From NCBI GenBank assembly GCA_964562015.1, contig CAZLRH010000013.1, positions 28,356 to 92,355 of the forward strand: a DNA stretch of 64,000 nt. The letters are read 5' to 3'. The position numbers and the translations under genes are program-made. Shown here one piece after another: positions 39,074 to 47,190 of this stretch; positions within the stretch are counted from its first letter, which is position 1; the number at the start of each line of letters is the position of its first letter. Source of the DNA: CAZLRH01 sp964562015 (lineage in GTDB: Bacteria > Verrucomicrobiota > Verrucomicrobiia > Opitutales > JABDGR01). The notes under the pieces are model-generated. The model had not been told where the DNA came from. It saw only the letters and a program-made list of their open reading frames with translations, and made no database searches.

Positions 39074-40261
39074 TCAAGGCGCGGGTTTTACAGGTGCGAC
39101 TGGCTTGGCTGGTTCAATGGGGTATCCCTTCCAGACAAATTCGAGGGCTTGGGCGATGGTTTGTTGGTTGACGCGACTGTCGGTGTGGCCGGCACCTTTG
39201 GCGAAGACCAATTGGTAATGGTAGCCTTTGGCCTTGAGGGCCTCACCCATGTGCTTGTTGGCGATGACCCAGTTGCGGAAATTGGACGAAGCGGTGTCGC
39301 TGCCATTATCGTTTTCGCCCATTTCCAGCCAGACACGGAGGGGTTTGGCGGGAGATTTGGCAATGAGGTTCTCGGGGTATTCCCAGCCGCCATGCGGGTA
39401 TTCGGCATTCCGTTGCAGGCCCACAAAGGTGCCAGAGAAGGCCACCACGCGGTGGTAAAGCTCCGGGTGGAACCAGGCCATGCTGAAGGCGGCGATACCG
39501 CCCGAGCTGCCACCGTAGGCCATGCGGGCCTCGGGGTCCTTCGTCACTGTTACGCCCGTTTCCTTTTCGACGCGGGGCAGAACCTCGGATTCCACAAATT
39601 CAGCGTATTTGCCCCAAACGGTGTCGTATTCCATGCTGCGCTCGTTGCCGCCACTGGCAATCATCACCGCCACCACCGCAGGCAAGCGTTTGTCGGCAAT
39701 CATGTTATCCAGCGTGTTTTGGAATATTCCCGTATTGGTGGACAGCCCATACTGGTCGCACGTCACGATGAGCGGCGCGGGCGTGCCGGGGACATACTGG
39801 CTGGGAATATAGACGGCCACATTGCGCTTAAACGCGGGGTTGCCCGGGAAAATCTTGCTGTCGGCCGAGTCCATGACGAAACGGACGATTTTGCCATGCG
39901 GCACGTCATCCCGTTTGGATTCCTCGATGGCCGGGCGGTAATTCGGGCCAACGGAATAATCGCCATCGCCCAAGCCCGCCGCATACGGCGGCCAGTCCAT
40001 CAGCGATGCCATTTCAGCCTTGTCGGCATCCGTCGCGGGCGGGCCGGCGGGACCACGGGCGGCCGGAGCCGATCCGCGAGCGCCGCGACGACCGCCGGCG
40101 GAGGCGCTGTCGGCGGCAGCGGCCGGCACGGCGACAACGGGTGACGAAGCCGCAGGGGCGGCGGTGGCGGAAGCAGCAGCCGGAGCATCGGCGGCAAAAA
40201 TTGCCGTCGTGGAAGAGAGCAGGCCAACCAAGAGGCCATTGCGCAACAGGGTCGTTTTCAT
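39074..40261 (-). CDS. secreted esterase, Fes/CE1-like alpha/beta hydrolase
   Basis: A 395-aa protein with a signal peptide (1-23), then an Ala/Pro/Gly-rich segment (25-70). The esterase-D/enterochelin-esterase-like fold follows: RNVAVYIPSQYVPG, APLIVTCDQYGLS, the nucleophile elbow AYGGSSGGIAAF with catalytic Ser, LEMGENDNG for the acid and KGAGHTDSRV for the His. In carbohydrate loci such enzymes remove acetyl or feruloyl esters from plant polysaccharides. It lies downstream of the fucosidase on the same strand, with a remnant of a second esterase gene between them. Start ATG 40261 was chosen for the signal peptide. Confidence 0.85.
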   Translation of the reverse strand: MKTTLLRNGLLVGLLSSTTAIFAADAPAAASATAAPAASSPVVAVPAAAADSASAGGRRGARGSAPAARGPAGPPATDADKAEMASLMDWPPYAAGLGDGDYSVGPNYRPAIEESKRDDVPHGKIVRFVMDSADSKIFPGNPAFKRNVAVYIPSQYVPGTPAPLIVTCDQYGLSTNTGIFQNTLDNMIADKRLPAVVAVMIASGGNERSMEYDTVWGKYAEFVESEVLPRVEKETGVTVTKDPEARMAYGGSSGGIAAFSMAWFHPELYHRVVAFSGTFVGLQRNAEYPHGGWEYPENLIAKSPAKPLRVWLEMGENDNGSDTASSNFRNWVIANKHMGEALKAKGYHYQLVFAKGAGHTDSRVNQQTIAQALEFVWKGYPIEPAKPVAPVKPAP

Positions 40262-40302
40262 GGGGAGATTTTTTGGAGTGAGGCGGATTGACGCCAAAAC
40301 AG

Positions 40303-40392
40303 TTATTTCGCCGGGGCGATGGGAAAGCCCTTCCAGACAAACTCGAGGGCTTGCGGGAGGGTTTGGGAAATGGCCTTGCTGTCGGTGTGAAC
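40303..40392 (-). pseudogene. C-terminal remnant of a second esterase gene
   Basis: These 90 bases read VHTDSKAISQTLPQALEF then VWKGFPIAPAK and a stop, matching the last ~30 residues around the catalytic-His region of the intact esterase (HTDSRVNQQTIAQALEF, VWKGYPIEPAK). The homology stops exactly where the G-rich repeat at 40397 begins. A former tandem esterase gene was thus deleted down to its tail. Confidence 0.8.
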
Positions 40393-40396
40393 TGAT

Positions 40397-40460
40397 ACTG
40401 AGAGGAAGTTGCTTTTTCGGGGGAGGGGAATACAAGGGGTGGGGGATGGGTGGGGGTTAA
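40397..40460 (+). repeat. G-quadruplex-capable repeat, copy 3
   Basis: ACTGAGAGGAAGTTGCTTTT followed by G-runs of 5, 4, 4 (extended to 9 with a T), 3 and 5. It lies between the fucosidase stop and the esterase remnant. Confidence 0.8.
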
Positions 40461-40467
40461 TTAATTT

Positions 40468-42156
40468 TTAGATAGCGCCTTGGACGCGCAGGGCGATGGA
40501 GTGCTCGCTCGGCAGTTTGTCCGGCAGTTTAACCTGCAGGCCATGCTCGTCCTGCTTCCAATCCAACGGGCCCGGATTGCCCAGGAGGGAAACTTCGCGG
40601 ATTTTTTTCCCGGCGAGTTGGGGTGAGTTGGTGGCCAGGCTTGAAATCACGGCACGGGGTTCGGCGGGGAGTGCAAGCAAGTAGGCATAAAGCGTATCCC
40701 CCTTGGTGGTGAAGCGAATGTCGGCCGCCGAATACTTAACCGCTTCGCCGGTGTCGCGCTTACCGCGAGCAGGGACCACGGCCGTGGAAGGGCCTTCGCC
40801 GTAGATCGTCCAGGGGCGCGTGGCAAAAATGCCCTCCCCATTCGGGGCCATCCATTGGGCAATGCCCTCCAGCACCTTGACTTCCTCCGCGTCGATGGTT
40901 CCTTCGCCGCGCACGGGAATGCTTAGCATCAGATTGCCGTTTTTGCTGACGATATCCACGAGCATTTGCACCACCTGCGCGGCGCTCTTGTATTGCTTTT
41001 GCTCGAAACGACTGCGCTTATAGTGCCAGGAGCCGATACACGTGTCCGTTTGCCAGGGTTGCGCTTCAGCACCGCCGGAGATGCCGTTTTCGATATCGAA
41101 CACCAGGGCCTTGCGCCAGGCGGCATTGTTGCCGGTGAGGTCTTTGCCGGTCATCACGGCTTCCAAGGTTCCCTGGCGCGCCAAGTTCGTGTTGTAAAGG
41201 TAGGCGGCAATGCGCGGGCCCACGTCACTCGCCGGGTAGATGGGCATCACGGTGTCATCGAAATAAAGCAGGTCGGGTTGATATTTATCAATCAAGTCCA
41301 CGATGCGGTTGAAATACTTTTCGCAATAGGCCGGGTCGAGCGGGGGCTTCCCCTCCTGCCTCCAATTGTATTGTCCGACTTCGTGATACTGCGCATAGAG
41401 ATCTTGCGGATCCAGCCCCTCCCACCACAGGCCCTGGCCGTCCGCCTTGGTCAGGAGGCCGTCGTATGGCACGCCGGCATAGGGGCCCGTGGGATCGGCG
41501 CTTTGGGCCGCCTGGTACCAACTCCAGGCCCGGTCCCCGTGGCTGGAAATGCCGAAACGCAGTCCGGCCTCCCGCGCGGCCTTCATCCACCCGCCGAGGA
41601 GATCCTTCTTGGGGCCGATATTAACGCTGTTCCACGGCTGATACGTGGAATTGAAATTGTCAAAGTTGTCGTGATGGTGGGCCATCGCCGAGAAGAATTT
41701 GGCGCCGGCCCGCTTATAGAGGGCGAGCAGTTTCTCGGGCTCCCACTTGTCCGCTTTCCACTCGTTAATCACATCTTTGAAGCCAAACTTCGAGGGATGG
41801 CCGTAGTGCTGCAGGTGATACTTGTAAACCTCATGGTCTGGCAGATACATGTTTTGCGCATACCAATCGCCTTGTTCCGGCTGGCATTGCGGGCCCCAGT
41901 GCGCCCAGATGCCGAATTTCGCATCGCGATACCACTCGGGAATCTTGCACGCAGAAAGCGATTCCAGCGTCGGCTTGAACGGCCCGGCGGCCACCCCAAA
42001 GCCCGGCGGCGCAATAATGGCCGTGGGTGCGGGAGGCAGGTTTCGCGGGCGCACCGGAACACTGAGTGCAGGCACCTCGTTTTGGCCGTAGGTGGGGGGC
42101 AGGCAGAAGGCAGCGCCAGTGCCGGCCAGGAGTTTAATCGCCGTTCGACGTTTCAT
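40468..42156 (-). CDS. alpha-L-fucosidase, GH29, exported
   Basis: A 562-aa protein with a Tat-like signal (MKRRTAIKLLAGTGAAFC). GH29 features: WYRDAKFGIWAHWGP near residue 75 (the family's conserved KFGIxxHWG), AKFFSAMAHHHDNFDNF, WMKAAREAGLRFGIS (split for description) and YQPDLLYFDDTVMP, where the Asp after YF is the expected nucleophile. The C-terminal 110 residues form a beta-sandwich. It removes L-fucose from glycans such as fucoidan, xyloglucan or mucin in the periplasm. It is part of a small carbohydrate region with the esterase. Confidence 0.9.
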   Translation of the reverse strand: MKRRTAIKLLAGTGAAFCLPPTYGQNEVPALSVPVRPRNLPPAPTAIIAPPGFGVAAGPFKPTLESLSACKIPEWYRDAKFGIWAHWGPQCQPEQGDWYAQNMYLPDHEVYKYHLQHYGHPSKFGFKDVINEWKADKWEPEKLLALYKRAGAKFFSAMAHHHDNFDNFNSTYQPWNSVNIGPKKDLLGGWMKAAREAGLRFGISSHGDRAWSWYQAAQSADPTGPYAGVPYDGLLTKADGQGLWWEGLDPQDLYAQYHEVGQYNWRQEGKPPLDPAYCEKYFNRIVDLIDKYQPDLLYFDDTVMPIYPASDVGPRIAAYLYNTNLARQGTLEAVMTGKDLTGNNAAWRKALVFDIENGISGGAEAQPWQTDTCIGSWHYKRSRFEQKQYKSAAQVVQMLVDIVSKNGNLMLSIPVRGEGTIDAEEVKVLEGIAQWMAPNGEGIFATRPWTIYGEGPSTAVVPARGKRDTGEAVKYSAADIRFTTKGDTLYAYLLALPAEPRAVISSLATNSPQLAGKKIREVSLLGNPGPLDWKQDEHGLQVKLPDKLPSEHSIALRVQGAI

Positions 42157-42176
42157 GAATGGTGGGGGTAAGAATT

Positions 42177-42229
42177 ACTGAGAGGAAGTTGCTTTTTCGG
42201 GGGAGGGGAATACAAGGGGTGGGGGTTAA
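42177..42229 (+). repeat. G-quadruplex-capable repeat, copy 4
   Basis: ACTGAGAGGAAGTTGCTTTT, G-runs of 5, 4, 4 and 5 with loops A, AATACAA and T, then TTAAC. It lies between the divergent fucosidase and the gene at 42248, so within 20 bp of both start codons. Confidence 0.85.
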
Positions 42230-42247
42230 CTAACAACGCCGTGACCG

Positions 42248-42727
42248 GTGACTGAATTTTTTCAAAATAAAGTAGAGTACAGATCTCCACGGACTCTCGT
42301 GTTCGCTGGTGTTTTTTTCTTTTGCTCATTGATCTCGCTGTATTTTTTAATCTATCCGGTTAGTAATGAAGCGAATGCTAAATCCACGACACAGGTCACT
42401 GCAGCAATGGGGTTTTTAATTTTCACTTTAACGTGTAGTTCATATGCTAAGGGGTATATGAATTCTGACAGTTATTATATTAGCATTGATGCCAAGCGAA
42501 TCCAATGGCGAATTATCAATCAAGAATTTACCGTGAATATCAATGAGATTGAGCGATTCGAACTTCATAAGTCCGGGAACCTTGATGGGGTAAATATCAT
42601 TTTAAAAGAGGGGGCTAGGACAATTCGAATTCCTGACAACTGCTTTTCGGGTAAATTCCGATCAGTTGAAATGGCTTTAAACCATGCCAGGCAAGTAAAT
42701 GAAAATGAACCCACGCGCCAGCCCTAG
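42248..42727 (+). CDS. small membrane protein of unknown function
   Basis: A 159-aa protein from a GTG start. Two hydrophobic segments (about 18-37 and 50-66) are followed by a soluble domain of about 90 residues with alternating beta-strands (YYISIDAKRIQWRI, NEIERFELHKSG, GVNIILKEGARTIRI), a PH-like pattern seen in bacterial membrane proteins. Base composition is clearly more AT-rich than the neighbours, suggesting recent acquisition. Its 5' end touches the G-rich repeat. No family name can be given. Confidence 0.65.
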   Translation: MTEFFQNKVEYRSPRTLVFAGVFFFCSLISLYFLIYPVSNEANAKSTTQVTAAMGFLIFTLTCSSYAKGYMNSDSYYISIDAKRIQWRIINQEFTVNINEIERFELHKSGNLDGVNIILKEGARTIRIPDNCFSGKFRSVEMALNHARQVNENEPTRQP

Positions 42728-42824
42728 CAGCGGAAGTGCCACGTGCCATTCTAACAAGTGTTCTGGTACTTTGTGCTTAGTGCTTAGTTCCCATCCATGC
42801 TCATCTGTGTAATCTGTAGTTAAA

Positions 42825-42875
42825 ACTGATAGGAAGTTGCCTTTTCGGGGGAGGGGAACACAAGGGGGGGGTTAA
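42825..42875 (+). repeat. G-quadruplex-capable repeat, copy 5
   Basis: ACTGATAGGAAGTTGCCTTT, G-runs of 5, 4 and 8, then TTAAG. Slightly shortened relative to other copies. It lies 44 bp from the transposase remnant at 42919. Confidence 0.75.
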
Positions 42876-42918
42876 GGGGGAGGGAGGAGGAAATGCTGAA
42901 TGATGATTGCTGAATGTT

Positions 42919-43074
42919 GAAGTCGGCGCAGGAGAAGATTTCGTAATTGCGTTTCGTGCGCCAACTGCGCGCGGAGCGATACAGGACGGTGCGGGTGACG
43001 GGGCTCCAGGACATTTTTTCGAGGGCGAGCGGCCCACGCAGGAGATATTCGACGAGGCGCCGCCGGGCGGCGGT
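42919..43074 (-). pseudogene. remnant of an IS91-like transposase
   Basis: The bases after the metW stop read ARRRLVEYLLRGPLALEKM then SWSPVTRTVLYRSARSWRTK and RNYEIFSCADF. This resembles the part of IS91-family (Y2) transposases that reads about YLLRPPLALERL...GRVxYR...F, upstream of the catalytic Tyr pair. Both ends are missing. No intact IS91 element is present in the window. Confidence 0.55.
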
Positions 43075-43743
43075 TCACCCATTCCGCGTGAATTCAAACA
43101 CGGCGTAGCCTGCGAGCAGGTGCGGCCAGAAGGCGCACGGCGTCCGCCAGTCGCCCGCGAGAAAGGCCCGGCGCGTGACGTGCGCCCCGGCGGCGGCCAC
43201 AAATTCCTCGAAGTCAGCCAGCGCCACGGGATTGCTCGGGCGGCTCTTGTACCACGGCTCGGGATACACTTCGTTGCGCACGCGATGGCCGTGCACGAGC
43301 ATGTTCCAACGGTTGAGCCAAAAGCCGTGGTTCACAAAGCCGACCGCCACATGCTTCCCCAGCGCGAGCGCGCGTTCGAGCACGATCCACGGCTGGTCGA
43401 GCTCCTGCACCGTGCGCGAACACACCACCCAGTCGAAGGAATTTTCCGGGAAGAATGACAGCACGTCGAGAATATCGCCCTGATACGCCGGGACGCCATG
43501 GGCGACGCACGCGATGATTTTGTGCAAGTCGCTGTCCACGCCCACGACTTGGGCCTGCTTCACCTGCTGCAAATGCTGCAGCAGGAAGCCGCGCCCACAA
43601 CCCAGGTCGAGCACGCGGCTGCCCGGCGCAATCCAGTCAGTCAGGATTTGCAAGTCCGTGTCCTGCTTGATCAAGTCGCGGCCGGAGGCGCCCGGCTCGG
43701 TGGCGGCCGGGACAGAAGCAGAAGTTTTGGCAGAGACCTCCAT
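43075..43743 (-). CDS. metW: MetW-like methyltransferase domain protein
   Basis: A 222-aa protein of the MetW family: DLQILTDWIAPGSRVLDLGCG (split in the family as the N-terminus), VVGVDSDLHKIIACVAHGV, YQGDILDVLSFFPENSFDWV and the characteristic FVNHGFWLNRWNMLVHGHRV. MetW accompanies MetX (homoserine acetyltransferase) in methionine synthesis in many bacteria; metX is not in the window. ATG 43743 was chosen because upstream lies a low-complexity tandem repeat that merely stays open. Confidence 0.85.
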   Translation of the reverse strand: MEVSAKTSASVPAATEPGASGRDLIKQDTDLQILTDWIAPGSRVLDLGCGRGFLLQHLQQVKQAQVVGVDSDLHKIIACVAHGVPAYQGDILDVLSFFPENSFDWVVCSRTVQELDQPWIVLERALALGKHVAVGFVNHGFWLNRWNMLVHGHRVRNEVYPEPWYKSRPSNPVALADFEEFVAAAGAHVTRRAFLAGDWRTPCAFWPHLLAGYAVFEFTRNG

Positions 43744-43823
43744 GAGGGGAGAATGCAGAAGGGAGAATGCAGAAGGGAGAAGGGAGAAGGTAGAAGGGAG
43801 AAGGTAGAAGGGAGAATGCAGAA
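43744..43823. repeat. polypurine tandem repeat upstream of metW
   Basis: About eleven 7-base units of GAAGGGA/GAAGGTA/GAATGCA types in a row on the + strand, starting directly before the metW ATG. The strand asymmetry (purines only on +, apart from a few bases) could allow triplex formation, and the unit count is likely to vary by slippage. Confidence 0.8.
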
Positions 43824-43885
43824 GTCCGAGGACACTGCAATCTCCCTGCGCCGCCGACTCCGGGCCCACGTTCCTTCACTCCCGG

Positions 43886-45199
43886 CTAACCCAGCAGCAG
43901 CAACGCCGGAGTTTCCAGCAGCGTCGTCAGCGCCTGCAGGTAGCGCGCCGCCACCGCGCCGTCGATGACGCGATGGTCGCCGGAGAGCCCGATGGTCATG
44001 CGCCGGCCCGCCACCACCTGGCCGTGGGCGTTCACCACTGCGCGTTGCACCGTCGCGCCGACCGAGAGGATGGCCGCGTTCGGCGGGTTGATGATGCCGA
44101 AAAAGCCGGTGACGCCAAACATGCCGAGGTTCGTCACCGTGAATGTCGAGCCCATCATTTCGTCGGGCTTGATTTTTTTCGCGCGGGCCTTGCCGGCGAG
44201 TTCCTTGGCCTCGGCCGAAATCTGCCGGATGCTCTTGCTGTCGGCATTTTTGATGACGGGCGTGACGAGCCCATCCTCGAGTGCGACGCCAAACGCCAGG
44301 TGCACGCGCCCATGCCGCAGAATCGTTTCCCCCAGCCAGGAGGCATTCACGGCCGGCACGCGCCGTAACGCTTCCACCGAGGCTTTCAGCACAAAATCAT
44401 TGACGGTGAATTTGCCGCCGCCTTTTTCCGCCGGTACATCAGCCAGGGCGGCATTGAGGCCCTCGCGCAAATCCGTGAGCGGGCCGGCGTCGATTTCCGT
44501 CTCCACGTAAAAATGCGGAATCTCGGTCTTGGACTTGAGCAGCAGCCGCGCGATGGTCGCGCGCATGTTGGAGACGGGATAGGGATCATCGTCACCCAGC
44601 GGCCCGCCTGCGGGCACAAAAGTCGCGGAAGCAGAACTGGCGGCGGCCACGGGCGCGGGCTTGCTGGCGGCGGCCAAAACATCCGCGCGCACGATGCGTC
44701 CGCCGGGCCCGGAACCCGTGAGGCCCGCGAGCGCCACGCCCTTTTGCTCAGCCATTTTTTTCGCGAGCGGCGAAGCTTTGATGCGCGCGCCGGGAGCGGA
44801 AGGAGCGACGGATTTTGGACTGGAAGATTCGACCGGTGCTTTGGGCGCGGCCGCCACCGGCGCCGGGGCCGGGGCTTTCGGAGCCGGCGTAGGCGCAGCC
44901 GTAGCTTTTTTCGCCGGCGCCGCAGTCACGGGCGCAACAGCCACGGCCGGGATGGCTTCACCGGGCTTGCCGACGGCGCACATTGGCGCGCCCACGGGCA
45001 CCTGCCCACCGGCGGCGACAAAGTGTTTCAACACCACGCCCGCGGCAAAATTTTCGACCTCCATGGTGGCCTTGTCGGTCTCGACCTCGCAGAGCATGTC
45101 GCCGGGGGCGACTTTGTCGCCCTCCTTCTTCAACCACTTGATCAGCGTGCCCACGGTCATGGTGTCGCTGAGCTTCGGCATTTCGATGATTTCGGCCAT
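43886..45199 (-). CDS. dihydrolipoamide acyltransferase (E2) of a 2-oxoacid dehydrogenase complex
   Basis: A 437-aa E2 subunit. The lipoyl domain (1-78) has lipoyl-Lys43 in ETDKATMEV, an Ala/Pro linker follows, then the subunit-binding domain (about 135-172, IKASPLAKKMAEQKG). The catalytic domain (205-437) ends with SGDHRVIDGAVAARYL, whose His and Asp are catalytic, and LLLLG at the C-terminus. It transfers an acetyl group (if the pyruvate complex) from lipoate to CoA. The E1 and E3 genes are not adjacent in the window, so they may lie elsewhere. The assignment to pyruvate rather than another 2-oxoacid is inference. Confidence 0.9.
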   Translation of the reverse strand: MAEIIEMPKLSDTMTVGTLIKWLKKEGDKVAPGDMLCEVETDKATMEVENFAAGVVLKHFVAAGGQVPVGAPMCAVGKPGEAIPAVAVAPVTAAPAKKATAAPTPAPKAPAPAPVAAAPKAPVESSSPKSVAPSAPGARIKASPLAKKMAEQKGVALAGLTGSGPGGRIVRADVLAAASKPAPVAAASSASATFVPAGGPLGDDDPYPVSNMRATIARLLLKSKTEIPHFYVETEIDAGPLTDLREGLNAALADVPAEKGGGKFTVNDFVLKASVEALRRVPAVNASWLGETILRHGRVHLAFGVALEDGLVTPVIKNADSKSIRQISAEAKELAGKARAKKIKPDEMMGSTFTVTNLGMFGVTGFFGIINPPNAAILSVGATVQRAVVNAHGQVVAGRRMTIGLSGDHRVIDGAVAARYLQALTTLLETPALLLLG

Positions 45200-45368
45200 G
45201 CAGTGATTATTAGACGAAAGTGCCCGCGAAAGGCAAAGGGGAATATTGCGGCCTCAGGCCCGGGGGCAGTCCGGCCGTGAAGCACCGGGTGCGCGCAGGC
45301 TTAAGCCTTGTCAAGCCGGGCCCGCAAATATATGACAGTTTCCGCTCTTGCTCAATACTTCCACTCCC

Positions 45369-46994
45369 ATGCTCGCTCTTTTCCGCTCTCGTTTTTCCCT
45401 GGTCGCGCTGGCCCTTTTGCTGCTCAGCGGGTCGCGCCTCGCAGCCGATCTATACACCGTCGTGGAGTTGCCGCCTTTGGATGGCGGCACCTTCACCACC
45501 GCCGCGGCGATGAATTCGTCCGGCAACATTGTGGGCACCAGCGATGATGGAGACGGCAACACGCACGCGGTTTTGTGGCGGGTGAACACCACCACCGGCA
45601 ATGTCACTGACACCCTTGACCTGGGTGTTCTCGCCGGGGGCAATAACAGTGCGGCTTTGGCCGTCAATGCCACGGGTGTGGTCGTCGGCAACTCGGAGGT
45701 TCTAGTCATGGGCAATATCACCACGCACGCAGTGAAGTGGGCCGTGGATGGCGCCGATATGATTATTGCCACAGATTTGGGCACGCTGGACCCCATGAAC
45801 GACGCGGCCTCAAGTTATGCCCGGAACATCAATTCCAGCGGTATTATCGTGGGTTCTAGCACCAACCCGAATGGTTACGAGCACGCCTTCATTTACAATG
45901 GCACCATGACCGACCTGAATGGCCTGGACGTAAATAGCGATGGGGCCGCGACCGGCATCAATGCCTCCGGGCAGCTTGCCGGCTGGGGTCAGACCATATT
46001 GGGACCCCGCGCCTATCGCTTGATTGGCAACACGACCACGGAGCTGCCCACGCTGAGCTTGGATACCTTTACGCATACCATCAATGCGAACGGCACCATG
46101 GTGGGAGAATCCGACTTAACTCTCCACCATACCCACGGTGTCTACTGGACCTTTTCCGGCAACACCGGCACCATCCATGATATCGGCCTGTTGGACCCGA
46201 CGGACGAGCAAAGCGCCGCGCTGGACCTCAATGACGCTGGGGTGATCGTGGGCAACGACGATGATGTGGACGGTTTCGAGGTCGGGGTTATTTTCAAAAA
46301 TGGCAATCTCACCGACTTGAACACCCTCATCGGCGATTCGCTCTGGACCCTGGGCACGGCCAATGCCATTGACTCTCACGGACTTATTGTTGGCGACGGC
46401 ACCAATCCTGATGGTGATGGCCGTGCTTTTCTGCTGGTGACGGTGCCCATCGTCTCGCCGTCCGTCAAGACCCAGCCGGTCAGCACCACGGTCGTCAAGG
46501 GCAAGAACGCGATATTTACCGTGAGCGCCACCGGCGACGCCCCGTTGTCTTACCAGTGGTTTAAGGACAACCAACCCATCGCCTCCGGCGGCACGAGCGC
46601 GACGCTCACCCTCACCAAGGTCGCCACGACGGCGGCCGGCAAATATAAAGTCGTGGTCAGCAACCCGGGCGGAAATGTCACCAGCAGTACTGTCACCCTC
46701 ACCGTGCTGGCTTCGGCCACGCTGCCCAAGATCACCACCCAGCCCAAAGCCGTGAGCACCAAGAAAAACGGCACCGCCACGTTCACGGTCAAGGCCACGG
46801 GTACCGCGCCGCTGAAGTATCAGTGGCAAAAGAACAGCGTCAACCTGGTCAACGGCGGCCAGATTTCCGGCGCCACCACCGCCGCGCTGAAAATTTCCAA
46901 AGTGACAACGGCGAATAACGCGAAGTACCGCGTCATCATCTCCAATCCCGCCGGCACTGTCACCAGTGCCGCCGTCGCCTTGAAGGTGACGTAG
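45369..46994 (+). CDS. secreted HAF-repeat protein with Ig-like domains
   Basis: A 541-aa protein with a signal peptide (1-27). Residues about 30-355 contain seven or so HAF-type repeats with the core G-x-I-V-G-x-S-x(5)-H-A-x(2)-W, for example NIVGTSDDGDGNTHAVLW. Two I-set Ig-like domains end the chain (370-455 and 460-541, LSYQWFKDNQPI, LKYQWQKNSVNL). This is the kind of adhesin-like surface protein common in the group. No enzymatic motif. The same Ig type ends the giant protein 200 bp downstream. Confidence 0.75.
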   Translation: MLALFRSRFSLVALALLLLSGSRLAADLYTVVELPPLDGGTFTTAAAMNSSGNIVGTSDDGDGNTHAVLWRVNTTTGNVTDTLDLGVLAGGNNSAALAVNATGVVVGNSEVLVMGNITTHAVKWAVDGADMIIATDLGTLDPMNDAASSYARNINSSGIIVGSSTNPNGYEHAFIYNGTMTDLNGLDVNSDGAATGINASGQLAGWGQTILGPRAYRLIGNTTTELPTLSLDTFTHTINANGTMVGESDLTLHHTHGVYWTFSGNTGTIHDIGLLDPTDEQSAALDLNDAGVIVGNDDDVDGFEVGVIFKNGNLTDLNTLIGDSLWTLGTANAIDSHGLIVGDGTNPDGDGRAFLLVTVPIVSPSVKTQPVSTTVVKGKNAIFTVSATGDAPLSYQWFKDNQPIASGGTSATLTLTKVATTAAGKYKVVVSNPGGNVTSSTVTLTVLASATLPKITTQPKAVSTKKNGTATFTVKATGTAPLKYQWQKNSVNLVNGGQISGATTAALKISKVTTANNAKYRVIISNPAGTVTSAAVALKVT

Positions 46995-47002
46995 GGTTAA
47001 AA

Positions 47003-47066
47003 AGGTGGAACGCGCGCTCCGTGCGCGTTTTCAAGTACGATCAAGCGAGCGCGGAGTGCTCGCTCC
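47003..47066. repeat. paired GC-rich inverted repeats after the HAF-repeat gene
   Basis: CGCGCGCTCCGTGCGCG and CGAGCGCGGAGTGCTCG are both palindromic-like and also nearly complementary to each other, so the transcript could form either two small hairpins or one long one. Located just downstream of the HAF-repeat gene stop, it may act as a transcript-end structure. No T-run is present. Confidence 0.4.
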
Positions 47067-47190
47067 ATCTGAAGTGAGGCAGCGCCCGCCCTCCCTTGCG
47101 CGTTGACCCCTCGGCCCCGTTCTGCTAGCCTGAACGGCAACATTCCGTGAAATACACGGTCCAGGGTCGGGTTCGTATCTACTACTCTTA

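Noticed and set aside
37534..42875. CRISPR array formed by the repeated G-rich element
   Set aside because: The copies are kilobases apart with genes between, there are no short regular spacers and no cas genes.
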